NCBI GenBank assembly: GCA_022846635.1
Contig: AP025685.1
Coordinates: 3,100,001 to 3,164,000, forward strand
Length of the DNA stretch: 64,000 nucleotides
DNA from: Salmonella enterica subsp. enterica serovar Choleraesuis
GTDB taxonomy: Bacteria > Pseudomonadota > Gammaproteobacteria > Enterobacterales > Enterobacteriaceae
Direction of reading: 5' to 3'
A program made the position numbers and the translations under genes. Positions within the stretch are counted from its first letter, which is position 1. The number at the start of each line of letters is the position of its first letter. Of the stretch, positions 9,631-17,173 are shown piece after piece. The notes under the pieces are model-generated. The model was not told where the DNA came from. It worked only from the letters and a program-made list of their open reading frames with translations, and did not search any database.

Positions 9631-10335
9631 ATGCAGCGATTAAATCACCTGGGGCAGGCAGTAGGAGAACCATTAGATGACTGGCAGCCAAGGCCACAGC
9701 CAGAACGCATCACGATAGACGGACAATACTGCCGTTTAATTCCGTTACAGCCTGAGCATGCCCGGGATCTCAGCACCGCTTTTGCGGGCGATAAAGAGGG
9801 TGGCAGCTTTACCTGGCTATTACATCAACCTCTGCATGGCGAAGCGGAATGGCAAGCCTGGGTAGATAGCAAAGTGGAATCTACCGATCCGCTATTTTTT
9901 TCAATATTCGATAAAGCACTTGGCCAGGTGACCGGCGTCTTTTCACTGATGCGCATCGACCCACAAAACGGCGTGATTGAAGTAGGCCACGTTCACTTTT
10001 CCCCGCTTCTGAGCCGCACCCGAGTCGCCACTGAAGCGCATTGGTTATTAATGCGCTACGCCTTTGAAACACTGGGCTACCGGCGCTACGAATGGAAGTG
10101 TGACAGTTTGAATGCTGCCTCCCGCCAGGCAGCACTGCGACTGGGCTTTCAGTTTGAAGGAGTATTTCGTCAGGCATTAGTTTATAAAGGCCGTACGCGG
10201 GATACCGCCTGGTTCTCCATTATCGATGGCGAATGGCCGCAGTGCGATCGTGCTTTTCAACGCTGGCTGGCTGCCGATAATTTTGACGAGCATGATGTCC
10301 AGCGCCACTCTCTTGGCGCATTGCGTATCGGCTAA
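9631..10335 (+). CDS. GNAT-family N-acetyltransferase (RimJ/RimL-like)
   Basis: A 234-residue protein with the GNAT fold of the RimJ/RimL group. A central strand and acyl-CoA-binding region lies near IEVGHVHFSPLLSRTRVATEA, and the closing motif is CDSLNAASRQAALRLGFQFEGVFRQ, where an Asn/Ala-rich helix is followed by GF-x-x-EG. The substrate cannot be read from sequence; members acetylate protein N-termini, amino acids or antibiotics. It is divergently transcribed from a PLP-binding MocR regulator, which suggests induction by a small amine or amino acid. There is no clear ribosome binding site beyond GAGGGCAA before the ATG. The gene is absent from the K-12 locus. Not a known resistance gene by inspection. 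Confidence 0.85.
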   Translation: MQRLNHLGQAVGEPLDDWQPRPQPERITIDGQYCRLIPLQPEHARDLSTAFAGDKEGGSFTWLLHQPLHGEAEWQAWVDSKVESTDPLFFSIFDKALGQVTGVFSLMRIDPQNGVIEVGHVHFSPLLSRTRVATEAHWLLMRYAFETLGYRRYEWKCDSLNAASRQAALRLGFQFEGVFRQALVYKGRTRDTAWFSIIDGEWPQCDRAFQRWLAADNFDEHDVQRHSLGALRIG

Positions 10336-10364
10336 TCGACAAGGACTATCCCACATGACTCAAC

Positions 10365-10385
10365 GCCGGGCATGCTCCCGGCTTT
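10365..10385 (+). terminator. Weak terminator-like hairpin after the acetyltransferase
   Basis: A 6-bp GC stem (GCCGGG / CCCGGC) with loop CATGCT followed by only three T residues, 30 bases past the stop. The remaining 200 bases to the next gene show no further gene. Confidence 0.45.
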
Positions 10386-10589
10386 GAAGGACTGACCACA
10401 CAATCCCGGCCCTCTTGTCACTATTTGCGCTTTCCATTGCTTCCGCGCCCATAACCATCTCCTTCCCGGCAAACATTTGCTATAACCAAAGCAGGAAATT
10501 AGTTCAAGCAAATCGCCAGACGCTTCTGCCGGAGGCAATCAGGAAGCGCTCAACTATGGAATGGGTGAGTTTATCAGGATGGATACTCT

Positions 10590-12197
10590 ATGACGGCGCG
10601 CAATCTCTCCGGGATGATCATCGGCCTGCTGGTCGTTGTATTGCTATTCCCAATCGCATTCAGCGTCTGGCTGGCGCACCGTCACTCGCACCAACAATTT
10701 GAAGATGAGCTGCATAACTTTGCCCTGCGTATTGAACGCCGCGCCGAACGGGTCATTGAACGCAGTGATGAAGCCCTGCGCCATTTACAGGCTCTGAATG
10801 GACAACCGTGTTCCCCTGCACATATTCGCTCAATGCAGCGCATTATCTATCTGTACCGCCATGTGCAGGAGGTTTTCTGGCTGCAGAATGGCGAACCGCA
10901 GTGTACCTCATCCGAAGAGCTGGGCGAGCTCACCGATTTTCCTACGAACGACAAGTTAGGCCATAGCAAGTACGACGTCTGGCTGACGCTGCGTAATAAC
11001 CTTGGTATTAGCCGTGAGATGGTCGCTTTTAGCCAGCTACCTTACGTTGTTCTGGTACATCCCGAAGCCTTTATCGATACTTCGACTTACGGTTCTAATG
11101 TGCTGAACGCGGCGTTAGTTAACCTGAACCTGAATTACCCCATTGCCAGCAGTAGTTCGCTGGAACCTGAAGTTATCGAGCTGGCTCGCAAGAGCGAAAC
11201 CAACCGCTTTACTCACAACGGCATCATTTACATCGTGCATAAGATGAAGCCGCAAAATATTTCGATTATTACCTGGTCTTCGGTAATGCCGATGGAAGGC
11301 GGGTGGATGAAGCAGCTTTATATTTGGCTGCCACTGGGGCTGGGCCTGAGCCTGATTGCCGGATTTATCACCCGTAAAATGCTCAAACAGCTCCAGTCAC
11401 CCCAGTATTTATTACAGAATGCGATTCAGGCCGGGCGCATCGAGATGCATTATCAGCCAGTCATTAACCTGTCTGACGGGCGATGCGTAGGCGCTGAAGC
11501 TCTGGTCCGCTGGCCGCTGCGCAATGGTTCGCTGCTGACGCCTAATGTTTTCATTCCTCTTGCGGAACAAAGTGGGCTCATTACGCCGCTTACCGAGCTT
11601 ATTATTCGCCACGTTCTAAATGATCTTGGGCCCTGGCTTTCAGCCAATCCCGATAAACATGTCTCGATAAACCTTGCCGCGCAGGATCTGCAGACCGAGC
11701 ATATGTTTCAGGTTCTGAGTACTGAGGTTCAACGCTGGAACGTTAAACCACACCAGGTGGCGATTGAAATTACCGAACGCAGTTTCGCTAACCCTCGCCT
11801 GGTAGCCCCGGTCATTAGCCGTTTCCACGACGCCGGACATGCGATTTATATCGATGATTTTGGTACTGGCTATGCCAACCTCAACTATCTGCAAACCCTG
11901 CAAATAGATATTTTAAAAATCGATAAATCATTTATCGATGCGTTGGAATACAACAGCATCACGCCTCATATCATCGAAATGGCAAAGTCTCTGCATCTGA
12001 AACTCATCGCCGAAGGGATCGAAACCCAGTCACAGGCCGATTGGCTGGTACGTTACGGAGTTGAATATGGTCAGGGATGGCTCTACTCCAAGGCATTGCC
12101 AAAACAGGAGTTTTTTGCCTGGTACGAGAAAAATATCATGGGCACTCATCGCCACCCCGGGCCACAATCATTTTGTAATACCGCCGTCAGCGGGTAA
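10590..12197 (+). CDS. pdeB: PdeB-like cyclic di-GMP phosphodiesterase (CSS-motif plus EAL)
   Basis: A 535-residue inner-membrane protein. Membrane helices at about residues 8-28 and 242-260 flank a periplasmic CSS-motif domain with Cys74 and Cys105, which in relatives respond to redox through the Dsb system. The cytoplasmic EAL domain, from about residue 275, has all catalytic signatures: AEALVRW (EAL at 303-305), INLA, EITER, IDDFGTGYANL, LKIDKSFID, AEGIET and a late GQGWLYSKALP. It is therefore predicted to hydrolyse c-di-GMP to pGpG and favour motility over biofilm. It matches E. coli PdeB (YlaB) in domain layout and position. ATG 10590 has AGGA 10 bases upstream. The symbol rests on domain order and synteny. 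Confidence 0.9.
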   Translation: MTARNLSGMIIGLLVVVLLFPIAFSVWLAHRHSHQQFEDELHNFALRIERRAERVIERSDEALRHLQALNGQPCSPAHIRSMQRIIYLYRHVQEVFWLQNGEPQCTSSEELGELTDFPTNDKLGHSKYDVWLTLRNNLGISREMVAFSQLPYVVLVHPEAFIDTSTYGSNVLNAALVNLNLNYPIASSSSLEPEVIELARKSETNRFTHNGIIYIVHKMKPQNISIITWSSVMPMEGGWMKQLYIWLPLGLGLSLIAGFITRKMLKQLQSPQYLLQNAIQAGRIEMHYQPVINLSDGRCVGAEALVRWPLRNGSLLTPNVFIPLAEQSGLITPLTELIIRHVLNDLGPWLSANPDKHVSINLAAQDLQTEHMFQVLSTEVQRWNVKPHQVAIEITERSFANPRLVAPVISRFHDAGHAIYIDDFGTGYANLNYLQTLQIDILKIDKSFIDALEYNSITPHIIEMAKSLHLKLIAEGIETQSQADWLVRYGVEYGQGWLYSKALPKQEFFAWYEKNIMGTHRHPGPQSFCNTAVSG

Positions 12198-12228
12198 TCT
12201 GAAATGATACTCATATAACGAGGCCAAT

Positions 12229-12720
12229 ATGAATATCACGATACGGCGCGGCACCCCGGACGATGCCGCTGATTATCAGCGCATCTATTCACAACCCCAG
12301 GTTTACACCAATACTTTGCAACTCCCCTACCCGAGCCTCGAGTTCTGGCGTCAAAAACTGGCTGATTATGATAGTGAAGGCAAAATCCCGTTAGTTGCAG
12401 AAGTGGATGGCGTGGTAGTCGGCGATATTACGCTGTTTACCAGCCCTCGCCCACGCATTCGTCACGTTGTGAGTTTTGGTATGGCCGTAGACCCACATTA
12501 TGGCGGCCAGGGAATAGGCAGTTGCCTGCTATCCAGCGCCATCGATTATGCCTTTAACTGGCTGAATGCCACCCGGATTGAGCTGGGCGTCTTTAGCGAT
12601 AACCAACCGGCCCTGAAGCTGTATCGCAAATTCGGCTTCGAGCAGGAAGGTATTCAGCGGCAAGCGGCGCTGCGCGACGGGCAATATTGCGACATAATTT
12701 TGATGGCACGGCTGCGTTAA
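12229..12720 (+). CDS. GNAT-family N-acetyltransferase similar to AaaT (YhhY)
   Basis: A 163-residue single-domain GNAT enzyme. It shows the acetyl-CoA loop DPHYGGQGIGSCLL (Q-x-x-G-x-G type), the strand RIELGVFSDNQPALKLYRKFGFEQEG, and a C-terminal ALRDGQYCDIILMARL. The pattern resembles E. coli AaaT (YhhY), which acetylates certain amino acids and aminoacyl compounds such as processed microcin C. The identity of the substrate here is inferred and uncertain. It follows pdeB by 31 bases in the same direction and may be co-transcribed. In K-12 the small gene ybaA sits here instead. Confidence 0.87.
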   Translation: MNITIRRGTPDDAADYQRIYSQPQVYTNTLQLPYPSLEFWRQKLADYDSEGKIPLVAEVDGVVVGDITLFTSPRPRIRHVVSFGMAVDPHYGGQGIGSCLLSSAIDYAFNWLNATRIELGVFSDNQPALKLYRKFGFEQEGIQRQAALRDGQYCDIILMARLR

Positions 12721-12811
12721 ATATTTTATTGCTGCAGGCTTTAATCATCAGCACAAATACAGTGCGTGAAAAGAAGTTATCGATGAAGGAGAGCGTGCCG
12801 CCGGCACAAAT

Positions 12812-12925
12812 GGGTGGGGGCCCTGCCAGCTACATCCCGGCACACGCGTCATCTGCTTTGGCTGCTGCCTTCCGGCCCTGACCTGGTAAACAAAGTAGCG
12901 TTGCGGGAGAACCAACAGGGCCCCC
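12812..12925 (-). ncRNA. ffs: 4.5S RNA of the signal recognition particle
   Basis: A 114-nucleotide match to E. coli 4.5S RNA on the reverse strand. It starts GGGGGCCCTGTTGG and ends GGCAGGGCCCCCACCC, so both ends pair. The apical part carries the conserved GGAA tetraloop and the GCAGCC loop strand that bind Ffh. Compared with E. coli, a U-A pair next to the tetraloop is replaced by G-C (GGGCC-GGAA-GGCAGC), a compensatory change that keeps the stem. The RNA joins Ffh to deliver inner-membrane proteins to FtsY. It sits between an acetyltransferase gene and atl; the E. coli location is equivalent. Confidence 0.97.
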
Positions 12926-13075
12926 ATTGAGAGCGTTGAATCTCAACGCGCAGGCCGCATTATCCAGTCTGGAAACGACAATTGCAAGCTCACCTCACCC
13001 GGGTGCCGGTTTATTAGGCAATGGCGTCTTTTAACTGTGATCGAGTCCAATTATGCTTAGCAGGCAGGAGGATAT

Positions 13076-13399
13076 ATGGAATCAGTCCCTACATTTGCTG
13101 AGCGTATTTTTCAGATAGTTGCGGCTATCCCCGAAGGCCGGGTAACCACTTATGGCGAGGTGGCACGACTGGCGGGTTCACCGCGAGCGGCTCGCCAGGT
13201 TGGCGGCGTGCTAAAGCGTTTGCCCGAAGGCAGCAGATTACCATGGCATCGGGTGGTAAATCGTCACGGTACAATATCGCTGACCGGGCCAGATCTTCAG
13301 CGTCAGCGCCAGGCGCTACTTTCCGAAGGAGTGATAGTAAGCGGCAAAGGTGAGATTGAGCTATCGCGCTACCGCTGGCGCTACGAAGAGGGAGAGTAG
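13076..13399 (+). CDS. atl: Atl (YbaZ) alkyltransferase-like DNA lesion-binding protein
   Basis: A 107-residue member of the MGMT-fold family in which the catalytic Cys of PCHR is replaced by Trp (LPWHRVVNRHG), the hallmark of alkyltransferase-like proteins. It cannot remove the alkyl group; it flips O6-alkylguanine and flags it for nucleotide excision repair. The helix-turn-helix segment (GSPRAARQVGGVLKRLP) and the TTYGEVA motif are intact. Shorter than the annotated E. coli form (129), whose N-terminal extension is absent. The start ATG has GGAGGAT closely upstream (about 3-4 bases). It stands alone between ffs and the convergent ybaY. Confidence 0.94.
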   Translation: MESVPTFAERIFQIVAAIPEGRVTTYGEVARLAGSPRAARQVGGVLKRLPEGSRLPWHRVVNRHGTISLTGPDLQRQRQALLSEGVIVSGKGEIELSRYRWRYEEGE

Positions 13400-13471
13400 C
13401 TCCCGGAATCAATATAAGGATTTCCCCGTACTAAGAGACCAGCCTTTTTGCCGCATATGCAGAAAAGAGAG

Positions 13472-13498
13472 CAGCGCCTGCATATTGAACAGGCGCTG
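13472..13498 (-). terminator. ybaY terminator-like hairpin
   Basis: Perfect 9-bp arms CAGCGCCTG / CAGGCGCTG around a 9-base loop, 10 bases past the ybaY stop. On the reverse strand it is followed by CTCTCTTTTC, a broken T tract. Confidence 0.65.
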
Positions 13499-13507
13499 AA
13501 GACAAGA

Positions 13508-14080
13508 TTAATACGTAGTCGGAGCCGGAACGGCTGAAGATGGAGTTACCTGAGTTGGCGAGGTACTCGGTACGGTGGTGGCAGCCCCACTTCCCGACTG
13601 AATTGGCACCGCGCGATGCTCTACCGGAACCAGCGTCAGATCGGCTTTGGTTCCTCCGCCATTGATAACCGACTGGAAAGTATCGGTGATAAACAGCAGC
13701 TTGCCATCAACCGTAATTGCCGCACTCAGCAATATGCGGGCATTAGGTTTGATATCCGCAGGTTTGAACGGGAGAATAAAGCTGAATGGTGCCTGCTTCC
13801 CGTTGGTACGAACAACTTTTTGCGACAGCACTTTTGACGGCGCATCAGCAATAGAGGCGTCAGACAAAGTTACGGTCAAAACGGCATTCGGCGGTAAAGC
13901 CACGCGCTGGCGGATCCACACGGTCCCCGAGACGTTAGGCTGTCGAATAGCATTTTGCATTGAGACTTCCGGAGAGCCAGGGGCCGGAGCCGGAACCGGT
14001 ACATTTGAGCTGCTATCATCGGCGCAGCCACCCAAAGCAACGGCCAGCGCCAGTCCACTTAGCATGTGCACTACTTTCAT
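13508..14080 (-). CDS. ybaY: YbaY family lipoprotein
   Basis: A 190-residue predicted lipoprotein: signal MKVVHMLSGLALAVALGGC with Cys19 as the acylation site, followed by Ala-Asp. The body (VSGTVWIRQRVALPPNAVLTVTL... KPNARILLSAAI) is a beta-rich domain of the YbaY/YscW type, also found in pilotin-like lipoproteins. The last 30 residues are Ser/Thr/Pro-rich and low in complexity. The cellular role is not established; in E. coli it is a glycoprotein/polysaccharide-metabolism annotation without a defined reaction. Convergent with atl, divergent from tesB. A good ribosome binding site (GGAG) precedes the ATG. Confidence 0.9.
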   Translation of the reverse strand: MKVVHMLSGLALAVALGGCADDSSSNVPVPAPAPGSPEVSMQNAIRQPNVSGTVWIRQRVALPPNAVLTVTLSDASIADAPSKVLSQKVVRTNGKQAPFSFILPFKPADIKPNARILLSAAITVDGKLLFITDTFQSVINGGGTKADLTLVPVEHRAVPIQSGSGAATTVPSTSPTQVTPSSAVPAPTTY

Positions 14081-14335
14081 TAATTTCTCCTTTTTAATGC
14101 ACCGAAAGGATGTGATCCCATCCGGTTGAGTGGCTAAAACATATTTATCGTCAATAAGTGTGGCACAGTGTTACCGTTTCCGCCTGGCACTGGGCAATAA
14201 TTCAGAATATCTCTCTGTTTTACCAAGCACATCCAGAGGCAACGGCCGGTTTCAGGAATAAGTCTTAGTCCATAATCGGTTATAATGTGTCTTAACTTTT
14301 GCGCCCCAGGCACGCTGACAATCATGAGGAACAGA

Positions 14336-15199
14336 ATGAGTCAGGCTCTTACCCGTCTTTTAACCTTATTAAATCTTGAAAAAATCGAAGAGGGTCTGTT
14401 TCGCGGCCAGAGCGAAGATTTAGGGCTACGTCAGGTCTTTGGCGGGCAAGTCGTAGGCCAGGCCCTATTCGCCGCCAAACAAACGGTCCCTGAAGAGCGG
14501 CTGGTACACTCATTCCATAGCTATTTTTTGCGCCCCGGTGATAGCCAAAAACCTATTATTTACGACGTTGAAGTGCTCCGCGATGGCAATAGCTTTAGCG
14601 CCCGTCGGGTAGCCGCCGTGCAAAACGGTAAGCCAATTTTTTATATGACGGCCTCGTTCCAGGCTCCCGAGTCGGGGTTTGAGCATCAAAAACCAATGCC
14701 GGCCGCTCCGGCTCCGGACAATTTACCGTCTGAGAGCGATATCGCCCGTTCACTGGAGAAATTTATTCCCGAGCGCGCCCGCGAAAAATTCCTTAGCGAA
14801 CGGCCACTGGAGTTCCGCCCCGTGGTGTTCCATAACCCGTTAAAAGGCCATGTGGATAAACCACAGCGTCAGGTATGGCTGCGCGCCAACGGCCCGGTAC
14901 CGGATGACATCCAGCTCCATCAACAGCTATTGGGCTATGCTTCTGATTTTAATTTCCTGCCGGTCGCTCTACAGCCTCACGGCGTCGGATTTCTGGAGCC
15001 AGGAATGCAGGTCGCCACTATCGATCACTCCATGTGGTTCCACCGCCCTTTCAGCCTGAATGAGTGGTTGCTGTACAGCGTAGAGAGCACATCTGCTTCC
15101 AGCGCCCGCGGCTTTGTGCGCGGCGAGTTTTACTCTCAGAGCGGCGAACTGGTAGCTTCCACCGTTCAGGAAGGCGTTATGCGCAGCCACAAGGCCTGA
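14336..15199 (+). CDS. tesB: TesB, acyl-CoA thioesterase II
   Basis: A 287-residue double-hotdog thioesterase that hydrolyses medium- and long-chain acyl-CoA to free acid and CoA in the cytoplasm. The sequence follows E. coli TesB (286 residues) from [20 protein letters not shown] onward; conserved parts include [13 protein letters not shown], the [11 protein letters not shown] motif and the C-terminal region with the catalytic Asp ([13 protein letters not shown]), Thr ([11 protein letters not shown]) and Gln (STVQEGVMR). The ATG at 14336 is chosen over upstream in-frame codons because GAGGA lies 6 bases before it and the N-terminus then matches. Convergent with amtB, with a shared bidirectional terminator. 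Confidence 0.97.
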   Translation: MSQALTRLLTLLNLEKIEEGLFRGQSEDLGLRQVFGGQVVGQALFAAKQTVPEERLVHSFHSYFLRPGDSQKPIIYDVEVLRDGNSFSARRVAAVQNGKPIFYMTASFQAPESGFEHQKPMPAAPAPDNLPSESDIARSLEKFIPERAREKFLSERPLEFRPVVFHNPLKGHVDKPQRQVWLRANGPVPDDIQLHQQLLGYASDFNFLPVALQPHGVGFLEPGMQVATIDHSMWFHRPFSLNEWLLYSVESTSASSARGFVRGEFYSQSGELVASTVQEGVMRSHKA

Positions 15200-15230
15200 C
15201 GCACTACTCCCCCCTCCGCCAAAAACCAAT

Positions 15231-15258
15231 AAAAAACCAGCCCGCAGGCTGGTTTTTT
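15231..15258. terminator. Bidirectional terminator between tesB and amtB
   Basis: A 12-bp stem AAAAAACCAGCC / GGCTGGTTTTTT with loop CGCA. A and T runs on both sides let it work for both convergent genes. Confidence 0.93.
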
Positions 15259-15277
15259 TACATCAGTATTTTGCCAC

Positions 15278-16564
15278 TCAGGAGTTGTAGGCATTTTCGC
15301 CGTGGCTGTTAACATCCAGCCCTTCGCGCTCCTGCTCTTCGCTAACCCGCAGCCCAACGATAACCGCAGCGACTTTAAAAGCTATCCAGGCAACGACACC
15401 TGACCATACCAGGGTCAGCAGCACGCTTTCTATCTGTACCAGAACCTGATGGCCCATAGTAACGCCTTCCGCATAGCCTACGCCGCCGAGCGAGCTGGAA
15501 GCAAAGACACCGGTCAGAATGCAGCCGACAATCCCGCATACACCGTGGACGCCAAACACATCGCAAGGGTCATCTACACGCAGCCAGCGTTTTAGCACCG
15601 TTACCCCCCAAAGGCCCGCCAGACCGGAGACCAGGCCAATAATCAGCGCCCCTCCAACCCCAACGTAGCCACAGGCAGGGGTAACACCCACCAGGCCCGC
15701 AATTGCTCCGGAACAGGCTCCCAGCAGCGAAGGTTTACCGCGCGCGGCCCACTCACCAAATATCCAGGCCAGAATCGCCGCTGCGGTGGCGACCACGGTA
15801 TTCACAAATGCCAGGCCGGCGATTTCGTTAGCTGCTGCCGCAGAACCGGCATTAAAGCCAAACCAACCGATATAGAGCACCGCGGTACCAATGAAAACCA
15901 TAGGCAGGTTATGAGGCTTGAATGCTTCTTTGCCGAATCCAACCCGCTTACCCAGTAGCCACGCGCCAACCAGACCGGCAACGGCGGCGTTGATATGCAC
16001 AACGGTACCGCCAGCAAAATCCAGCGCCCCGTGGCTCCCGAGCAAACCGCCGCCCCAGACCATATGCGCAATCGGCAGGTAGGAGAATGTCAGCCATATG
16101 GCGACAAAAATCAGCACTGCTGAAAAACGGATTCGCTCAGCAATAGCCCCAACAATCAGCGCCACGGTAATACAGGCAAATGATCCCTGAAACGCTACGT
16201 GAATATACTGGTAGATACTGCCCATGGCCGCCGTCAGTTCAATGTTTTTCAGCATCACCCAGTCGACATTTCCGAAGAAGTTACCGCCTGTACCAAACGC
16301 CAGGCTATAGCCGTAAACCACCCACAGCACGCAGACCAGAGCAAAGGTGACCGATACCTGAGTTAACATCGATAAAACGTTCTTAGCGCGCAGCAAGCCA
16401 CCATAAAACAGCGCGACGCCGGGTATGGTCATAAATAGCACCAGCGCGGTACAAATCATCATAAAACCGTTATCGGCCTTGTCGATTGCCGCAGGAGCCG
16501 CCTGAGCCAGCACCGGCAAAGTTGCCAGAGAAGCCGCTAATATTGCTGAAATTTTTTTCATCAT
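15278..16564 (-). CDS. amtB: AmtB ammonium channel
   Basis: A trimeric inner-membrane channel that conducts ammonium when nitrogen is scarce. The 428-residue product has a cleavable signal peptide (about 22 residues, ending AQA) and eleven membrane helices. The twin pore histidines are visible in IAHMVWGGG and DVFGVHGVCG, and the phenylalanine gate in HVAFQGSFACI. The cytoplasmic tail EEQEREGLDVNSHGENAYNS is where GlnK docks. It lies 24 bases after glnK, so the pair forms the usual operon, and GlnK can shut the channel directly. Two tandem ATGs occur; the first (16564) has GGG at 5 bases' spacing. Confidence 0.97.
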   Translation of the reverse strand: MMKKISAILAASLATLPVLAQAAPAAIDKADNGFMMICTALVLFMTIPGVALFYGGLLRAKNVLSMLTQVSVTFALVCVLWVVYGYSLAFGTGGNFFGNVDWVMLKNIELTAAMGSIYQYIHVAFQGSFACITVALIVGAIAERIRFSAVLIFVAIWLTFSYLPIAHMVWGGGLLGSHGALDFAGGTVVHINAAVAGLVGAWLLGKRVGFGKEAFKPHNLPMVFIGTAVLYIGWFGFNAGSAAAANEIAGLAFVNTVVATAAAILAWIFGEWAARGKPSLLGACSGAIAGLVGVTPACGYVGVGGALIIGLVSGLAGLWGVTVLKRWLRVDDPCDVFGVHGVCGIVGCILTGVFASSSLGGVGYAEGVTMGHQVLVQIESVLLTLVWSGVVAWIAFKVAAVIVGLRVSEEQEREGLDVNSHGENAYNS

Positions 16565-16588
16565 CTCTACCCTTTTAGTGGCTTTAAC

Positions 16589-16927
16589 TCAGAGCGCGGC
16601 TTCGTCAGCTTCGCCGGTACGAATGCGGATAACTCTCTGCAATTCAGCGACAAAAATTTTCCCATCACCAATTTTCCCGGTGTAGGCCGCTTTGGTGACA
16701 ATATCGATAACTTCATCCAGCTGATCGTCGGCGATGGCGACGTCGATTTTTACTTTTGGCAGAAAATTGACGCTATATTCGGCTCCGCGATACAGCTCCG
16801 CGTGCCCCTTCTGACGCCCGAATCCTTTTACTTCGGTTACCGTCAGGCCCTGAATGCCAATGGAGGATAGTGCTTCACGAACATCTTCAAGTTTGAATGG
16901 TTTTATGACCACGGTAACCAGCTTCAT
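16589..16927 (-). CDS. glnK: GlnK, PII nitrogen signal protein
   Basis: A 112-residue PII protein that binds ATP/ADP and 2-oxoglutarate and is uridylylated by GlnD. The T-loop Tyr51 modification site is present in YRGAEYSVNFLPK, and the ATP-binding B and C loops are seen in TGKIGDGKIFV and RIRTGE. Its direct partner is AmtB, encoded next to it. The start matches the family N-terminus MKLVTVVIKPFKLEDV, with a GAGGGG ribosome binding site. The operon has a sigma-54 promoter and NtrC-like boxes upstream, so it is made under nitrogen limitation. Confidence 0.98.
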   Translation of the reverse strand: MKLVTVVIKPFKLEDVREALSSIGIQGLTVTEVKGFGRQKGHAELYRGAEYSVNFLPKVKIDVAIADDQLDEVIDIVTKAAYTGKIGDGKIFVAELQRVIRIRTGEADEAAL

Positions 16928-16977
16928 AATTTCCCCTCAGTCAGTATCGCTTGCGCGGCTAAGTACACTGAGACAAA

Positions 16978-16993
16978 AGCAAGAGCCGTGCCA
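16978..16993 (-). promoter_or_regulatory. Sigma-54 promoter of glnK-amtB
   Basis: Reverse strand: TGGCAC (16993-16988), five bases, then TTGC (16982-16979) followed by TTTT. This is an essentially perfect -24/-12 element, 51 bases upstream of the glnK start. Confidence 0.93.
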
Positions 16994-17087
16994 GAAATTG
17001 AAAACCTCTGTAACTCAGCAAGTTGGCGGGGTAAATAAGGAGTAAGAAGCTGGAGTAAATAGCAGGAATAGCGGCAGGTAAATAAAA

Positions 17088-17104
17088 TGCACCACCATGA
17101 TGCA
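17088..17104. promoter_or_regulatory. NtrC enhancer box, proximal
   Basis: TGCACCACCATGATGCA matches the palindromic NtrC consensus (TGCACC-N5-GGTGCA) with one mismatch. It lies about 120-135 bases upstream of the predicted sigma-54 start site, a normal enhancer distance. Confidence 0.82.
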
Positions 17105-17132
17105 TTTAAAATTGTTACGCGATTTATGCCAG

Positions 17133-17149
17133 AGCGCCACCGCGGTGCA
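17133..17149. promoter_or_regulatory. NtrC enhancer box, distal and weaker
   Basis: On the reverse strand TGCACC-GCGGT-GGCGCT has one good and one degraded half-site. It is centred 45 bases (about four helical turns) from the proximal box, so dimers on both would face the same side. It overlaps an imperfect hairpin just after mdlB. Confidence 0.55.
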
Positions 17150-17173
17150 TTGCGCTGCGGTGGTGCGCAATAA

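Noticed and set aside
10332..10538. 68-codon reverse frame between the acetyltransferase and pdeB
   Set aside because: No ribosome binding site, no recognisable domain; overlaps a hairpin.
12687..12881. 64-codon frame running into ffs
   Set aside because: It overlaps the 4.5S RNA gene on the other strand and the end of the acetyltransferase; no independent support.
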